Assembly: GCA_023665755.1 (NCBI GenBank)
Contig: JAMPDF010000002.1
Location: 430,010 to 494,009, forward strand
DNA length: 64,000 bases
Source: Prevotella sp.
GTDB taxonomy: Bacteria > Bacillota_I > Bacilli_A > ML615J-28 > CAG-313
Reading direction: 5' to 3'
Made by a program: the position numbers and the translations under genes. Below the pieces are notes generated by a model. It searched no databases and was not told the origin of the DNA. It was given only the letters and a program-made list of their open reading frames with translations. This document shows positions 34,579 through 42,975 of the stretch, piece after piece. How positions within the stretch are numbered: the first letter of the stretch is position 1; each line of letters starts with the position of its first letter.

Positions 34579-35696
34579 TGATGAAAGCATTGGGTATTAT
34601 TTTTTCCAATATTCACAACGAAACAATTGATGAATTGACTAGAAAAAGAACTTCTGCGTCTATTCCGTTTGGAGGAAGATATCGATTGATTGATTTTGCT
34701 CTTTCGAATTTGGTTAATGCAGATGTTGTCAATGTAGGCATTCTCGCTCAAAAAAATTATCAATCTTTAATGGATCATTTGGGATCTGGAAAAGATTGGG
34801 ACTTATCTAGAAAAAATGGAGGTCTTGTTGTTTTTCCTCCTTTTGGTAGTTATAAAAGTGATATTTTATATTCTAGCCGTTTAGAAGCGTTGGTGAGTAT
34901 TAGAGGATATATTGAAAAAGCAAAAGAAGAGATGGTTGTATTGATGGATTGCGATAGCGCCAATGTCATCGATTTATCCGATGTATTTGAGTTTCATCAA
35001 ACTCATCAAGCCGATATGACGCTCTTATATCGTCATGGTAAATGTGATTCTGATTTGGTTTCTAATATGGATTTTACAATGAATGAAGAAGGACGAATCA
35101 TCAAAGCAGATTTAAAATCAAAACGAGGAAAAATTACCAACACTTTTATGAATGTGTGCGTGATCAATCGTCGATTATTGCAAGGATTATTAGAAGATGC
35201 TATTTCACAAGGATTAGAATCTTTCCATCGCGATATCATTTTTGGAAACATCAAAAGTTTGAAAATTTATGGTTATGCTCATCAAGGCATTTATCTTCAT
35301 GTAAATACAATGGAAAATTATTTTAAATGTAGTATGTCTTTGTTAGATAAGGAAACTAGAGAAGCATTATTTGGGGTGAAAAATCATCGTGTATATACAA
35401 AAGTTAGAGATTCTTCGCCTACAAGGTATGGCTTCCATGCTACTATTGAAAATAGTTTTATTGCTGATGGGTGTGAGATTGAAGGCACAGTTATCAATAG
35501 CATTTTGTTTAGAGGAGTGAAAGTGGGGAAAGGCACGATTGTGAAAAATTCCATTTTGATGCAAGATACAATTACAGGAAATAACGTTGCCTTAAATTAC
35601 GTTGTTACCGATAAAAATGTAACAATTCGAGACCGAAATCATTTAGCAGGTTGTGAAAAAATACCTTATTATTTAGGAAAAAATACAATGGTATAA
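34578..35696 (+). CDS. glgD: GlgD, non-catalytic-type ADP-glucose pyrophosphorylase subunit
   Basis: The 372-residue paralogue of glgC keeps the overall fold (FGGRYRLIDFALSNLVNADV, then the C-terminal hexapeptide beta helix). The GGxGxRL nucleotide loop is replaced by ALGIIFSNIHNE, as in known GlgD proteins, and the LSGDH box reads VLMDCDSAN. By family, GlgD forms a mixed complex with GlgC and raises its activity. It starts at ATG 34578 within the glgC stop (TAATG). Confidence 0.95.
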   Translation: MMKALGIIFSNIHNETIDELTRKRTSASIPFGGRYRLIDFALSNLVNADVVNVGILAQKNYQSLMDHLGSGKDWDLSRKNGGLVVFPPFGSYKSDILYSSRLEALVSIRGYIEKAKEEMVVLMDCDSANVIDLSDVFEFHQTHQADMTLLYRHGKCDSDLVSNMDFTMNEEGRIIKADLKSKRGKITNTFMNVCVINRRLLQGLLEDAISQGLESFHRDIIFGNIKSLKIYGYAHQGIYLHVNTMENYFKCSMSLLDKETREALFGVKNHRVYTKVRDSSPTRYGFHATIENSFIADGCEIEGTVINSILFRGVKVGKGTIVKNSILMQDTITGNNVALNYVVTDKNVTIRDRNHLAGCEKIPYYLGKNTMV

Positions 35697-35760
35697 AAAA
35701 CATGAAAAATATTCATAAAATAGATAAAATGCTCAAATAATAATAGGAGGAAAATCAATC

Positions 35761-37218
35761 ATGGGTGAAACAATGAAAACAATCTTTTTTGTTGCATCTG
35801 AAGCACAACCATTTTTTGCTTCAGGTGGATTAGGTGATGTAATTGGCTCATTACCAAAAAAAATTGCTAAAAATGCCAAGGACAAATTGAAGGTAAATGT
35901 TATTTTACCATTATATGCAAAATTACATCAGGCTTATAAAAATAAACTGGTGTATGTAGGACAAACGATAACTCAACTGGCTTGGCGAAATCAGTATTGT
36001 GGTATTTATAAATATGAAGAAAAGGAAATAACGTATTATTTTGTAGACAATGAATATTATTTTAAACGAGATAATTTTTATGGTTACTTTGATGACGCGG
36101 AGAGATTTGCCTTTTTCAGTAAAGCAGCTATCGATGTTATGCTATTCCTAGATCAAATTCCAGATATTATTCACACCCATGATTGGCAAACAGGAATGGT
36201 TTCGGTATACTTGAGAACGTTATTCTATCATGATAGTAGATTTGCAAATACAAAGACAATATTCACCATTCATAATATTGAGTATCAAGGTATTTATGCG
36301 TTAGATCAGGATATTATTGAGGATGTATTTGGACTTTCAATGCAAGATGCTTATTTGTTGGAATATAATGGTAGAACCAATATCATGAAAGGGGCAATGG
36401 AGTCATCCCATTTTGTAACCACAGTTAGTCCAAGTTATGCAAAAGAAATTCTAGATCCTCTTTTTGCGCATGGATTAGAGCATGAAACAAAACGTGTTTA
36501 TGAAGAAGGAAAATTAATGGGCATTTTGAATGGTATTGATAAAGTATTCTATAATCCAGCACGAGACAAGGCCCTTTTTGAAAACTATGATCGAAAAGAC
36601 TTTGCATTGAAAATTAAAAATAAAGAAGAATTGCAGGCTATGTTGGATTTGCCTATTGACGCTACTGTACCTATGATTGGTATGGTATCTAGACTGGTTT
36701 CACATAAAGGATTAGATATGGTCAAAGAAGTATTTGAAGAACTGTTACAAGAAAGAGTTCAAGTAGTGGTATTAGGCACGGGAGATCCTTATTATGAAGG
36801 TTATTTCAAGGATTTAGAATATCGATATCATCATAAATTGAGAGCGATCATTGCATTCAATCAAGATTTATCGCGCAAGATCTATGCATCTTCAGATATC
36901 TTCTTAATGCCTTCTCAATCTGAACCTTGTGGATTGTCGCAAATGATTGCTTCTAGGTATGGATCAATTCCTATTGTTAGACAGACAGGTGGATTAAAAG
37001 ATAGCATCCATGATTTTTCTGAGGCAAATGGAAACGGATATACTTTCCAAAACATCAGTTCTAGTGAAATGTTAGCAACAATCAAAAGAGCAATAACAGA
37101 TTATCAGGATTCAGAGTTATGGAATAAACAAGTAGAAATTGTAATGAATAAAGATTTTGGATGGAGCACTTCAGCGAAACAATACGTGAAGATGTATGAG
37201 AAAATTTTAGAAAAATAG
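35761..37218 (+). CDS. glgA: Glycogen synthase
   Basis: GlgA extends alpha-1,4 glucan from ADP-glucose (GT5 family). The 485-residue protein has TIFFVASEAQPFFASGGLGD at the N-terminus, HTHDWQTGMV, FTIHNIEYQGIY, and the C-terminal donor site PSQSEPCGLSQMIASRYGSIPIVRQTGGLKDSI split over residues 400-435. The conserved Lys of the N-terminal KxGG motif is Ser here. AGGAGG lies 10 bases before the ATG; an in-frame ATG at 35773 is a possible alternative. It is 64 bases after glgD, without a terminator. Confidence 0.95.
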   Translation: MGETMKTIFFVASEAQPFFASGGLGDVIGSLPKKIAKNAKDKLKVNVILPLYAKLHQAYKNKLVYVGQTITQLAWRNQYCGIYKYEEKEITYYFVDNEYYFKRDNFYGYFDDAERFAFFSKAAIDVMLFLDQIPDIIHTHDWQTGMVSVYLRTLFYHDSRFANTKTIFTIHNIEYQGIYALDQDIIEDVFGLSMQDAYLLEYNGRTNIMKGAMESSHFVTTVSPSYAKEILDPLFAHGLEHETKRVYEEGKLMGILNGIDKVFYNPARDKALFENYDRKDFALKIKNKEELQAMLDLPIDATVPMIGMVSRLVSHKGLDMVKEVFEELLQERVQVVVLGTGDPYYEGYFKDLEYRYHHKLRAIIAFNQDLSRKIYASSDIFLMPSQSEPCGLSQMIASRYGSIPIVRQTGGLKDSIHDFSEANGNGYTFQNISSSEMLATIKRAITDYQDSELWNKQVEIVMNKDFGWSTSAKQYVKMYEKILEK

Positions 37219-37229
37219 GTGATTCAATT

Positions 37230-39656
37230 ATGACTCAAACACTTGATGACATCAAGGGAACAAAGCATATTCTAGAGGAAAAATTAGCAAGTTATTTTGG
37301 CGTAACACCGCAGGATGCAAATATTGATCAAATGTACAAAGCGGTAAGTATGTCTGTTCTTGATATTCTTCTTGAAAAGAAAAAACAATTCAATCGTAAG
37401 GTTAAAGCTCAAAAAGCCAAACGCATATATTATTTATGTATGGAATTTTTGGTAGGAAGAAGCCTAAAAACCAATCTATATAATCTAGGTATTGTAGAAA
37501 CTTATCGCAAAGTATTAGAAGAATATGGATTTGATTTAGATGAATTATATGGACAAGAAAATGATGCAGGATTAGGTAATGGTGGTTTGGGTAGACTTGC
37601 GGCATGTTTTATGGATTCACTTGCTTCATTAGATTATCCAGCAACGGGTTTTTCAATTCGCTATGAGTATGGTCTTTTTAAACAAAAAATCGTCAATGGA
37701 TGGCAAACGGAAATGCCAGATGTTTGGTTACCAGGTGGTGAGGTTTGGTTAGTCCCAAGAAGCGATCGTATTTTAAAGGTTAGATTTGGTGGTTGGGTGA
37801 CAGAATATGTGGACCAAGGTAGAATGAAGGTAGAATATCATGATTCTAAATTGATAGAAGCAGTGCCATATGATATGCTGATATCAGGTGGAAAAAGTGA
37901 AGCCGTTTCAACACTGCGACTTTGGCGCGCTAGAAATGCTACTGAATTTGATATGAAATCTTTTTCACAAGGAGATTATCAAAAGGCACTATTTGAAAAT
38001 CAAGAAGCAGAATTAATTTCAAAGGTGCTTTATCCTTCTGATGATCATCGTGAAGGGAAGACACTTCGTTTGAAACAACAATATTTTTTGGTCAGTGCAT
38101 CCATCCAAAATATCATTTATGATCATGTAAAACGTTATGGAGATTTACATACGTTGCCAGATTATGCGGCTATTCATATCAATGATACACATCCGGCAAT
38201 TTGTATACCAGAATTAATGCGAATTTTAATGGATGATTATGGAATGGGATGGGATGAATCTTGGGATATTGTAACAAGAACAGTGGCCTATACCAATCAT
38301 ACTGTTTTAGTAGAAGCATTAGAATCGTGGTCTGAGGATTTAGTTGCTAGAACTGTACCACGTATTTATGCCATCTTAAAAGAAATTAATAAAAGATATA
38401 CAGCTGATTTATGGTCTTTGTATCCCGGAGATTGGGATAAAATTAACCGAATGTCTATTATTTCTTCAAATCATATCAAAATGGCTAACTTGAGTGTTGT
38501 AGCAAGCCACTCTGTAAACGGGGTATCAGCACTCCATAGTGATATCATTAAAAGAAGTATTTTTAGTGATTATTATCAATTGACGCCAGATAAGTTTACC
38601 AATGTGACTAATGGTATTGCTCACAGAAGATGGCTTCATCAATCTAACCCGCGATTATCTAATTTGCTAATGGAAACAATTGGTGATGGTTGGTATAAAG
38701 ATGCAAAAGAGCTATCTAAGTTGATGAATTATCATAATGATGATAAAGTAATTGAGGAGTTAGGACGTATCAAACTCTTAAATAAATGTGATTTTGCCAA
38801 TGTAATTTATAAAAAACAAGGCATCATTTTAGATCCAAAAACAAGATTTGATGTACAGGTCAAACGGCTTCATGAATATAAGCGACAATTATTGAATGTA
38901 TTGAAAATCATTCATTTATATAATCAATTACGAGAAAATCCAGATTTAATGATTACACCACAAACATTTATTTTTGGTGCCAAAGCAGCTCCAGGATATT
39001 ATTTGGCCAAAGAAATTATTGAATTGATCAATTATATTTCTAAGGATATTGATATGCATCCAAGAATTAAAGAAAAATTAAATGTTGTTTTCATTGAAGA
39101 CTATTGTGTAACGCTTGCGGAAAGTTTAATGCCAGCTTCTGAAATCAGTGAACAAATCTCTCTAGCTGGATACGAGGCAAGTGGTACTGGTAATATGAAG
39201 TTTATGATCAATGGAGCAATTACTTTTGGAACAATGGATGGTGCAAATGTAGAGATTTGCGATGCTGTAGGGGATGATAATATTTTTATTTTTGGTATGA
39301 CAGCAAAAGAAGTAGATGAACTATGGAAACAAGGATATAATTCTACCTATTTTTATAATAATAGTAAAGATTTACGGGCCATTATTGCAACGCTTAAAAA
39401 AGGCTTTGCAGGAAAAAGTTTCGAAAATATTGCTAATTATCTGCTTACTTCAAATGGAGTTTCCGATCGGTATATGTGTCTTGCTGACTTTGATAATTAT
39501 TTAGAAGTGTATCATCAATTAGATGCAGCATATGCACAACCTAAAAAATTTCATCAAATGTCACTGGTAAATATTGCACAAGCAGGCAGGTTTGCTGCTG
39601 ATAGAAGTATCAAAGAATATAGTGAAAAAATTTGGCATATTCGGCCAGTAAAATAA
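37230..39656 (+). CDS. glgP: Glycogen/maltodextrin phosphorylase
   Basis: GlgP releases glucose 1-phosphate from glucan chains using PLP. The 808-residue protein shows YYLCMEFLVGRSL near residue 70, NDAGLGNGGLGRLAACFMDS, HINDTHPAICIPELMR, VKRLHEYKRQLLN, and the PLP-binding block EASGTGNMKFMINGAITFGT. It follows glgA by 11 bases behind AGGTGA. Synthesis and breakdown genes thus share one operon, and pfkA comes next. Confidence 0.97.
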   Translation: MTQTLDDIKGTKHILEEKLASYFGVTPQDANIDQMYKAVSMSVLDILLEKKKQFNRKVKAQKAKRIYYLCMEFLVGRSLKTNLYNLGIVETYRKVLEEYGFDLDELYGQENDAGLGNGGLGRLAACFMDSLASLDYPATGFSIRYEYGLFKQKIVNGWQTEMPDVWLPGGEVWLVPRSDRILKVRFGGWVTEYVDQGRMKVEYHDSKLIEAVPYDMLISGGKSEAVSTLRLWRARNATEFDMKSFSQGDYQKALFENQEAELISKVLYPSDDHREGKTLRLKQQYFLVSASIQNIIYDHVKRYGDLHTLPDYAAIHINDTHPAICIPELMRILMDDYGMGWDESWDIVTRTVAYTNHTVLVEALESWSEDLVARTVPRIYAILKEINKRYTADLWSLYPGDWDKINRMSIISSNHIKMANLSVVASHSVNGVSALHSDIIKRSIFSDYYQLTPDKFTNVTNGIAHRRWLHQSNPRLSNLLMETIGDGWYKDAKELSKLMNYHNDDKVIEELGRIKLLNKCDFANVIYKKQGIILDPKTRFDVQVKRLHEYKRQLLNVLKIIHLYNQLRENPDLMITPQTFIFGAKAAPGYYLAKEIIELINYISKDIDMHPRIKEKLNVVFIEDYCVTLAESLMPASEISEQISLAGYEASGTGNMKFMINGAITFGTMDGANVEICDAVGDDNIFIFGMTAKEVDELWKQGYNSTYFYNNSKDLRAIIATLKKGFAGKSFENIANYLLTSNGVSDRYMCLADFDNYLEVYHQLDAAYAQPKKFHQMSLVNIAQAGRFAADRSIKEYSEKIWHIRPVK

Positions 39657-39750
39657 AAGCAAAAACTAAAAAAAAACGCAAGAAATGTAGTATAATGTCA
39701 AATAGTAAAAATTACAATTCATTTTTAGTCATCATGTTGGAGGAAAATTT

Positions 39751-40731
39751 ATGGAAAATGAACAAAAAAAATCAATTCATAAAATTGCTGTGCTTACATC
39801 AGGTGGCGATGCCCCAGGTATGAATGCGACCATTCGTTCTATTGTACGCTCGGGTATCCAAAACGGATTGGAAGTATATGGCGTTGAAGAAGGTTATTTA
39901 GGACTCGTTGAAGGAAAAATCTTCAAGATGGAACGTAATTCGGTAACCAATATCATCAATCGTGGAGGAACAATTTTAGGCTCAGCTAGACTTCCCAATT
40001 TTAAAGAAGATGAGGTTGCGCAAAAGGCTGTGGATGAACTGAAAAAAAGAGGCATTGAGGCAGTCATTACCATCGGTGGTGATGGAACTTATCGTGGTGC
40101 TTTGAAATTGACAGGTATGGGTATCAATTGTATTGGTTTACCTGGAACGATTGACAATGATATTGCTTCAAGTGAATTTACCATTGGTTTTGATACAGCA
40201 GTCAATACTGCAGTTGATGCCATTGATAAATTGCGTGATACATCAAATTCTCATCAACGGTGTTCCATTGTTGAAGTAATGGGACGCTATTGTGGTGATA
40301 TTGCTTATGCAGCAGCTGTTGCAACAGGGGCTGACTTGGTAATTACCTCTGAAACAGGATTTAGTTTGGAAGAAGTAATTGATACGGTGAAACGTTGTCA
40401 AAACAATAAAAGTCGTCATGTTTTGATTGTCATTACGGAGCACATTACTGATGTAAGGGAGCTTGCCAAACAAATTAGAGAGTATACAGGATTTGATTCT
40501 CGTGCAACGATATTAGGTCATATTCAAAGAGGAGGACAACCTTCACCATTTGATCGTGTTTTGGCAACTCGTTTAGGTATTGCTGCAGTAGAAGAACTTC
40601 TCAAGGGAGAAGGGGGAAAATGTATCGGTATTTTCCATAATCAAATTGTGGCTACACCGATAGAAGAAGCATTACAAATGAAAAAGAGCGTTTTCCATGG
40701 CTATAAAGAAATTGCTACAAAAGTTTCTTAA
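39751..40731 (+). CDS. pfkA: ATP-dependent 6-phosphofructokinase
   Basis: PfkA phosphorylates fructose 6-phosphate, the control step of glycolysis. The 326-residue protein has the ATP loop TSGGDAPGMNATIRSIVR, ITIGGDGTYRGA, the catalytic PGTIDNDI, VMGRYCGDIAYAAAVATGAD and GHIQRGGQPSPFDR. Gly-type residues after GGDG fit the ATP-dependent form. GGAGG precedes the ATG. TATAAT at 39691-39696 may be part of its own promoter, but the -35 is poor. The N-terminal extension of about 9 residues is mildly long. Confidence 0.96.
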   Translation: MENEQKKSIHKIAVLTSGGDAPGMNATIRSIVRSGIQNGLEVYGVEEGYLGLVEGKIFKMERNSVTNIINRGGTILGSARLPNFKEDEVAQKAVDELKKRGIEAVITIGGDGTYRGALKLTGMGINCIGLPGTIDNDIASSEFTIGFDTAVNTAVDAIDKLRDTSNSHQRCSIVEVMGRYCGDIAYAAAVATGADLVITSETGFSLEEVIDTVKRCQNNKSRHVLIVITEHITDVRELAKQIREYTGFDSRATILGHIQRGGQPSPFDRVLATRLGIAAVEELLKGEGGKCIGIFHNQIVATPIEEALQMKKSVFHGYKEIATKVS

Positions 40732-40738
40732 GAGGATA

Positions 40739-40776
40739 AATAAAACCCGCAAGCAAATATACTTGCGGGTTTTATT
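40739..40776 (+). terminator. Terminator after pfkA
   Basis: A 15-base arm (40739-40753) pairs perfectly with 40762-40776 around CAAATATA; the GC-rich core is CCCGCAAG, followed by T-rich sequence. Confidence 0.93.
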
Positions 40777-40877
40777 TTGAGGAGAGAAGTTTAAAAATAA
40801 TCATGCCTACTCCATCAATTCGTCAAAATATGTAGTCTAAAAACAGTATAATATATTCTAAAAAAGGGGGATGTATT

Positions 40878-42881
40878 ATGAATTGTACTAGGATACGATT
40901 ATTTTCTAAAATAGTATGGGGAATTATTTGTGTAACTTGTATTCCGTTTTTGATGTCTCAGCATGCGACAAAAGCTGAATCTATGGCTAAACTTTATATG
41001 GTGTTTGATAAAATGTCATATAATAGTGGAGAAGAAGTTCATATGACAATTAACTTAGATCACTTTGTTGAATTAAGTGAAGTGAAACTACAAATTAAAT
41101 TAAAATCAGATTATTTTGAACCTGTTTTAACTGAAGGGCAATATTTTTATTTTAATAATTCATCGATTTTTCAGAATATCTTAATGAACGATTATGTAGA
41201 TGAAAGTTATTTGCGTTTGCGATTAATTAAAAACAAGGAAATTCAAGATGGATACTATTCTGGATATCGTAATAATATTTGCTATTTAACGCTAAGGACC
41301 AAAAGACCTATTTTAGATATTCGTGAATGTTTTACGTTAGAAAATTATGAAACAATGGGAACAAGTGTATATTTATTTAATACGAAAGATGATATTATAC
41401 CCTTTGAAATATTTTATAAAGAAAAAATGAAAATAGAATGGTCTAAAGAAAACTATGTGGTTGACGTTTTTGGAGAAGTACCACAATTTAAAAATGATAT
41501 TCAGATTATGAACCGAAATTTAGATGAATATGAGTACTTGATTGAAAAGCAAATTGATACCAATATGATTGGAATCAAAACCATTCATGTAGGTATTTAT
41601 GATAAATTGACTGCTGATTATGTTTTTTTATCTAAACCTATTCAAGTAGTTGATCGAATTGCTCCGCTATTTACATATCCATCTTCCATTCAAATTGAAG
41701 ATGAACAAGTAAGAGAGTTGGATTTACTACATTATATTCAAGTAAGTGATAATTATGACTCTTATTTAGATGTAAAGTACAATTACTATACAGATACTCT
41801 TGAAAAAATAGAGGGATTTGAAGCGTTTTTAGCGTACTTGGAGCACCATTTGCTGGCCTATGTTGCTGCAACAGCCACAGATTCAAGTGGTAACACAGCA
41901 GTTACAGAGCAAATTGAATTGCGAATAAAAGATACGAATGCGCCTTCTATTAATATACACCAACAAATCGAAATTCTTGATGTGAATATTGATGAACTAG
42001 ATATAGTTAGTTATTTTCAAATTGCAGATGAATATGATGATAATCCGCGGTTAGTCCTAGATATGGATTATAATGATATAGAGTTAAAACAAGTATTAAA
42101 AACCGGAGAAAGAGTTTCTTTTTCCTATTTTGCAATCGATGCAAGCGGCAATATGAGTGAAACATATAGTTGTGAGATTATTCCAATAGACACTATACCA
42201 CCTGTAATTTCGGGACAAAATTTAAGATTTCTTGACATAGAATTTGTTTTTTCAGCAATACAAGATAGTATAGTTGTTACAGATAATTTTTCCTTTCCTT
42301 GTACAAGTACACAAGAATATGTTATCTTAGAAAATAATATTGAACTATTATTATCTCAACAAGAATTTGAAAAAGCAATTTTGAGAGGAAAAAAAGGATA
42401 TATTCGATATTGGGCAGTAGATCATTTTGGTAACAAAAGTGAATCCTTTGTTCAACATATTGAAATTGTAGATACTACAGTACCTGTGATTTATATCAAG
42501 GGAATCGAAGAGGGAAAAAAGTATATCAAGGTTGAACAAATTCAATATGAAATCATAGAGAATTTTGATGGCTACGAAAGTAAGGTATGGTTAGACAATC
42601 AGTCATTTGATCCTATTCTTTTAGAAAAACTGGCTATTGGCGATCATTTGTTTTATATAGAAGTTGTGGATCAAGCGGGGAATAGAGCCCAAAAAGAAAT
42701 TCATTTTACAATCATAGAGGATAATGTGATTGGATGTTATGGTGATATAGATTGCTATGTGACCAATTATTTAGAAATTGTCATTATTGCTGCTACATTA
42801 ATTGTGTTTGTTATTGTAATTATTTTAACAAAGATTTTTTCAACGCAAAAAAAATATCGGAAACAAAAAGAAAAAATGTAG
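40878..42881 (+). CDS. Secreted, membrane-anchored protein with cohesin-like region and Ig-like repeats
   Basis: The 667-residue product starts with a signal peptide (hydrophobic residues about 12-28, then HATKAES). Residues 35-150 look like a cohesin-type beta domain (YMVFDKMSYNSGEEVHMTIN, VELSEVKLQIKLKSDYFEP). Four repeat units follow, each starting near a D-x-x-x-P motif (RIAPLF, DTNAPS, DTIPPV, DTTVPV) and ending in D.AGN/D.SGN-type turns, as in bacterial Ig-like or HYR/DUF5011 domains. A C-terminal membrane helix (about 630-655) and a Lys/Arg tail anchor it. There is no LPXTG motif. It is probably exposed on the surface for adhesion or glycan binding; this is inference. Confidence 0.75.
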   Translation: MNCTRIRLFSKIVWGIICVTCIPFLMSQHATKAESMAKLYMVFDKMSYNSGEEVHMTINLDHFVELSEVKLQIKLKSDYFEPVLTEGQYFYFNNSSIFQNILMNDYVDESYLRLRLIKNKEIQDGYYSGYRNNICYLTLRTKRPILDIRECFTLENYETMGTSVYLFNTKDDIIPFEIFYKEKMKIEWSKENYVVDVFGEVPQFKNDIQIMNRNLDEYEYLIEKQIDTNMIGIKTIHVGIYDKLTADYVFLSKPIQVVDRIAPLFTYPSSIQIEDEQVRELDLLHYIQVSDNYDSYLDVKYNYYTDTLEKIEGFEAFLAYLEHHLLAYVAATATDSSGNTAVTEQIELRIKDTNAPSINIHQQIEILDVNIDELDIVSYFQIADEYDDNPRLVLDMDYNDIELKQVLKTGERVSFSYFAIDASGNMSETYSCEIIPIDTIPPVISGQNLRFLDIEFVFSAIQDSIVVTDNFSFPCTSTQEYVILENNIELLLSQQEFEKAILRGKKGYIRYWAVDHFGNKSESFVQHIEIVDTTVPVIYIKGIEEGKKYIKVEQIQYEIIENFDGYESKVWLDNQSFDPILLEKLAIGDHLFYIEVVDQAGNRAQKEIHFTIIEDNVIGCYGDIDCYVTNYLEIVIIAATLIVFVIVIILTKIFSTQKKYRKQKEKM

Positions 42882-42909
42882 ATTATGTAGATATAAAATA
42901 TCATTTTTC

Positions 42910-42938
42910 TTTCAAAAAAAACCATTTTGTGCTATAAT
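42910..42938 (+). promoter_or_regulatory. metG promoter
   Basis: TTTCAA (42910-42915), 17-base spacer, TATAAT (42933-42938) preceded by TGC, making an extended -10. Confidence 0.72.
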
Positions 42939-42975
42939 GGGCAAGTAAAAAATGACCTTTTAGGAGGATAATGTG

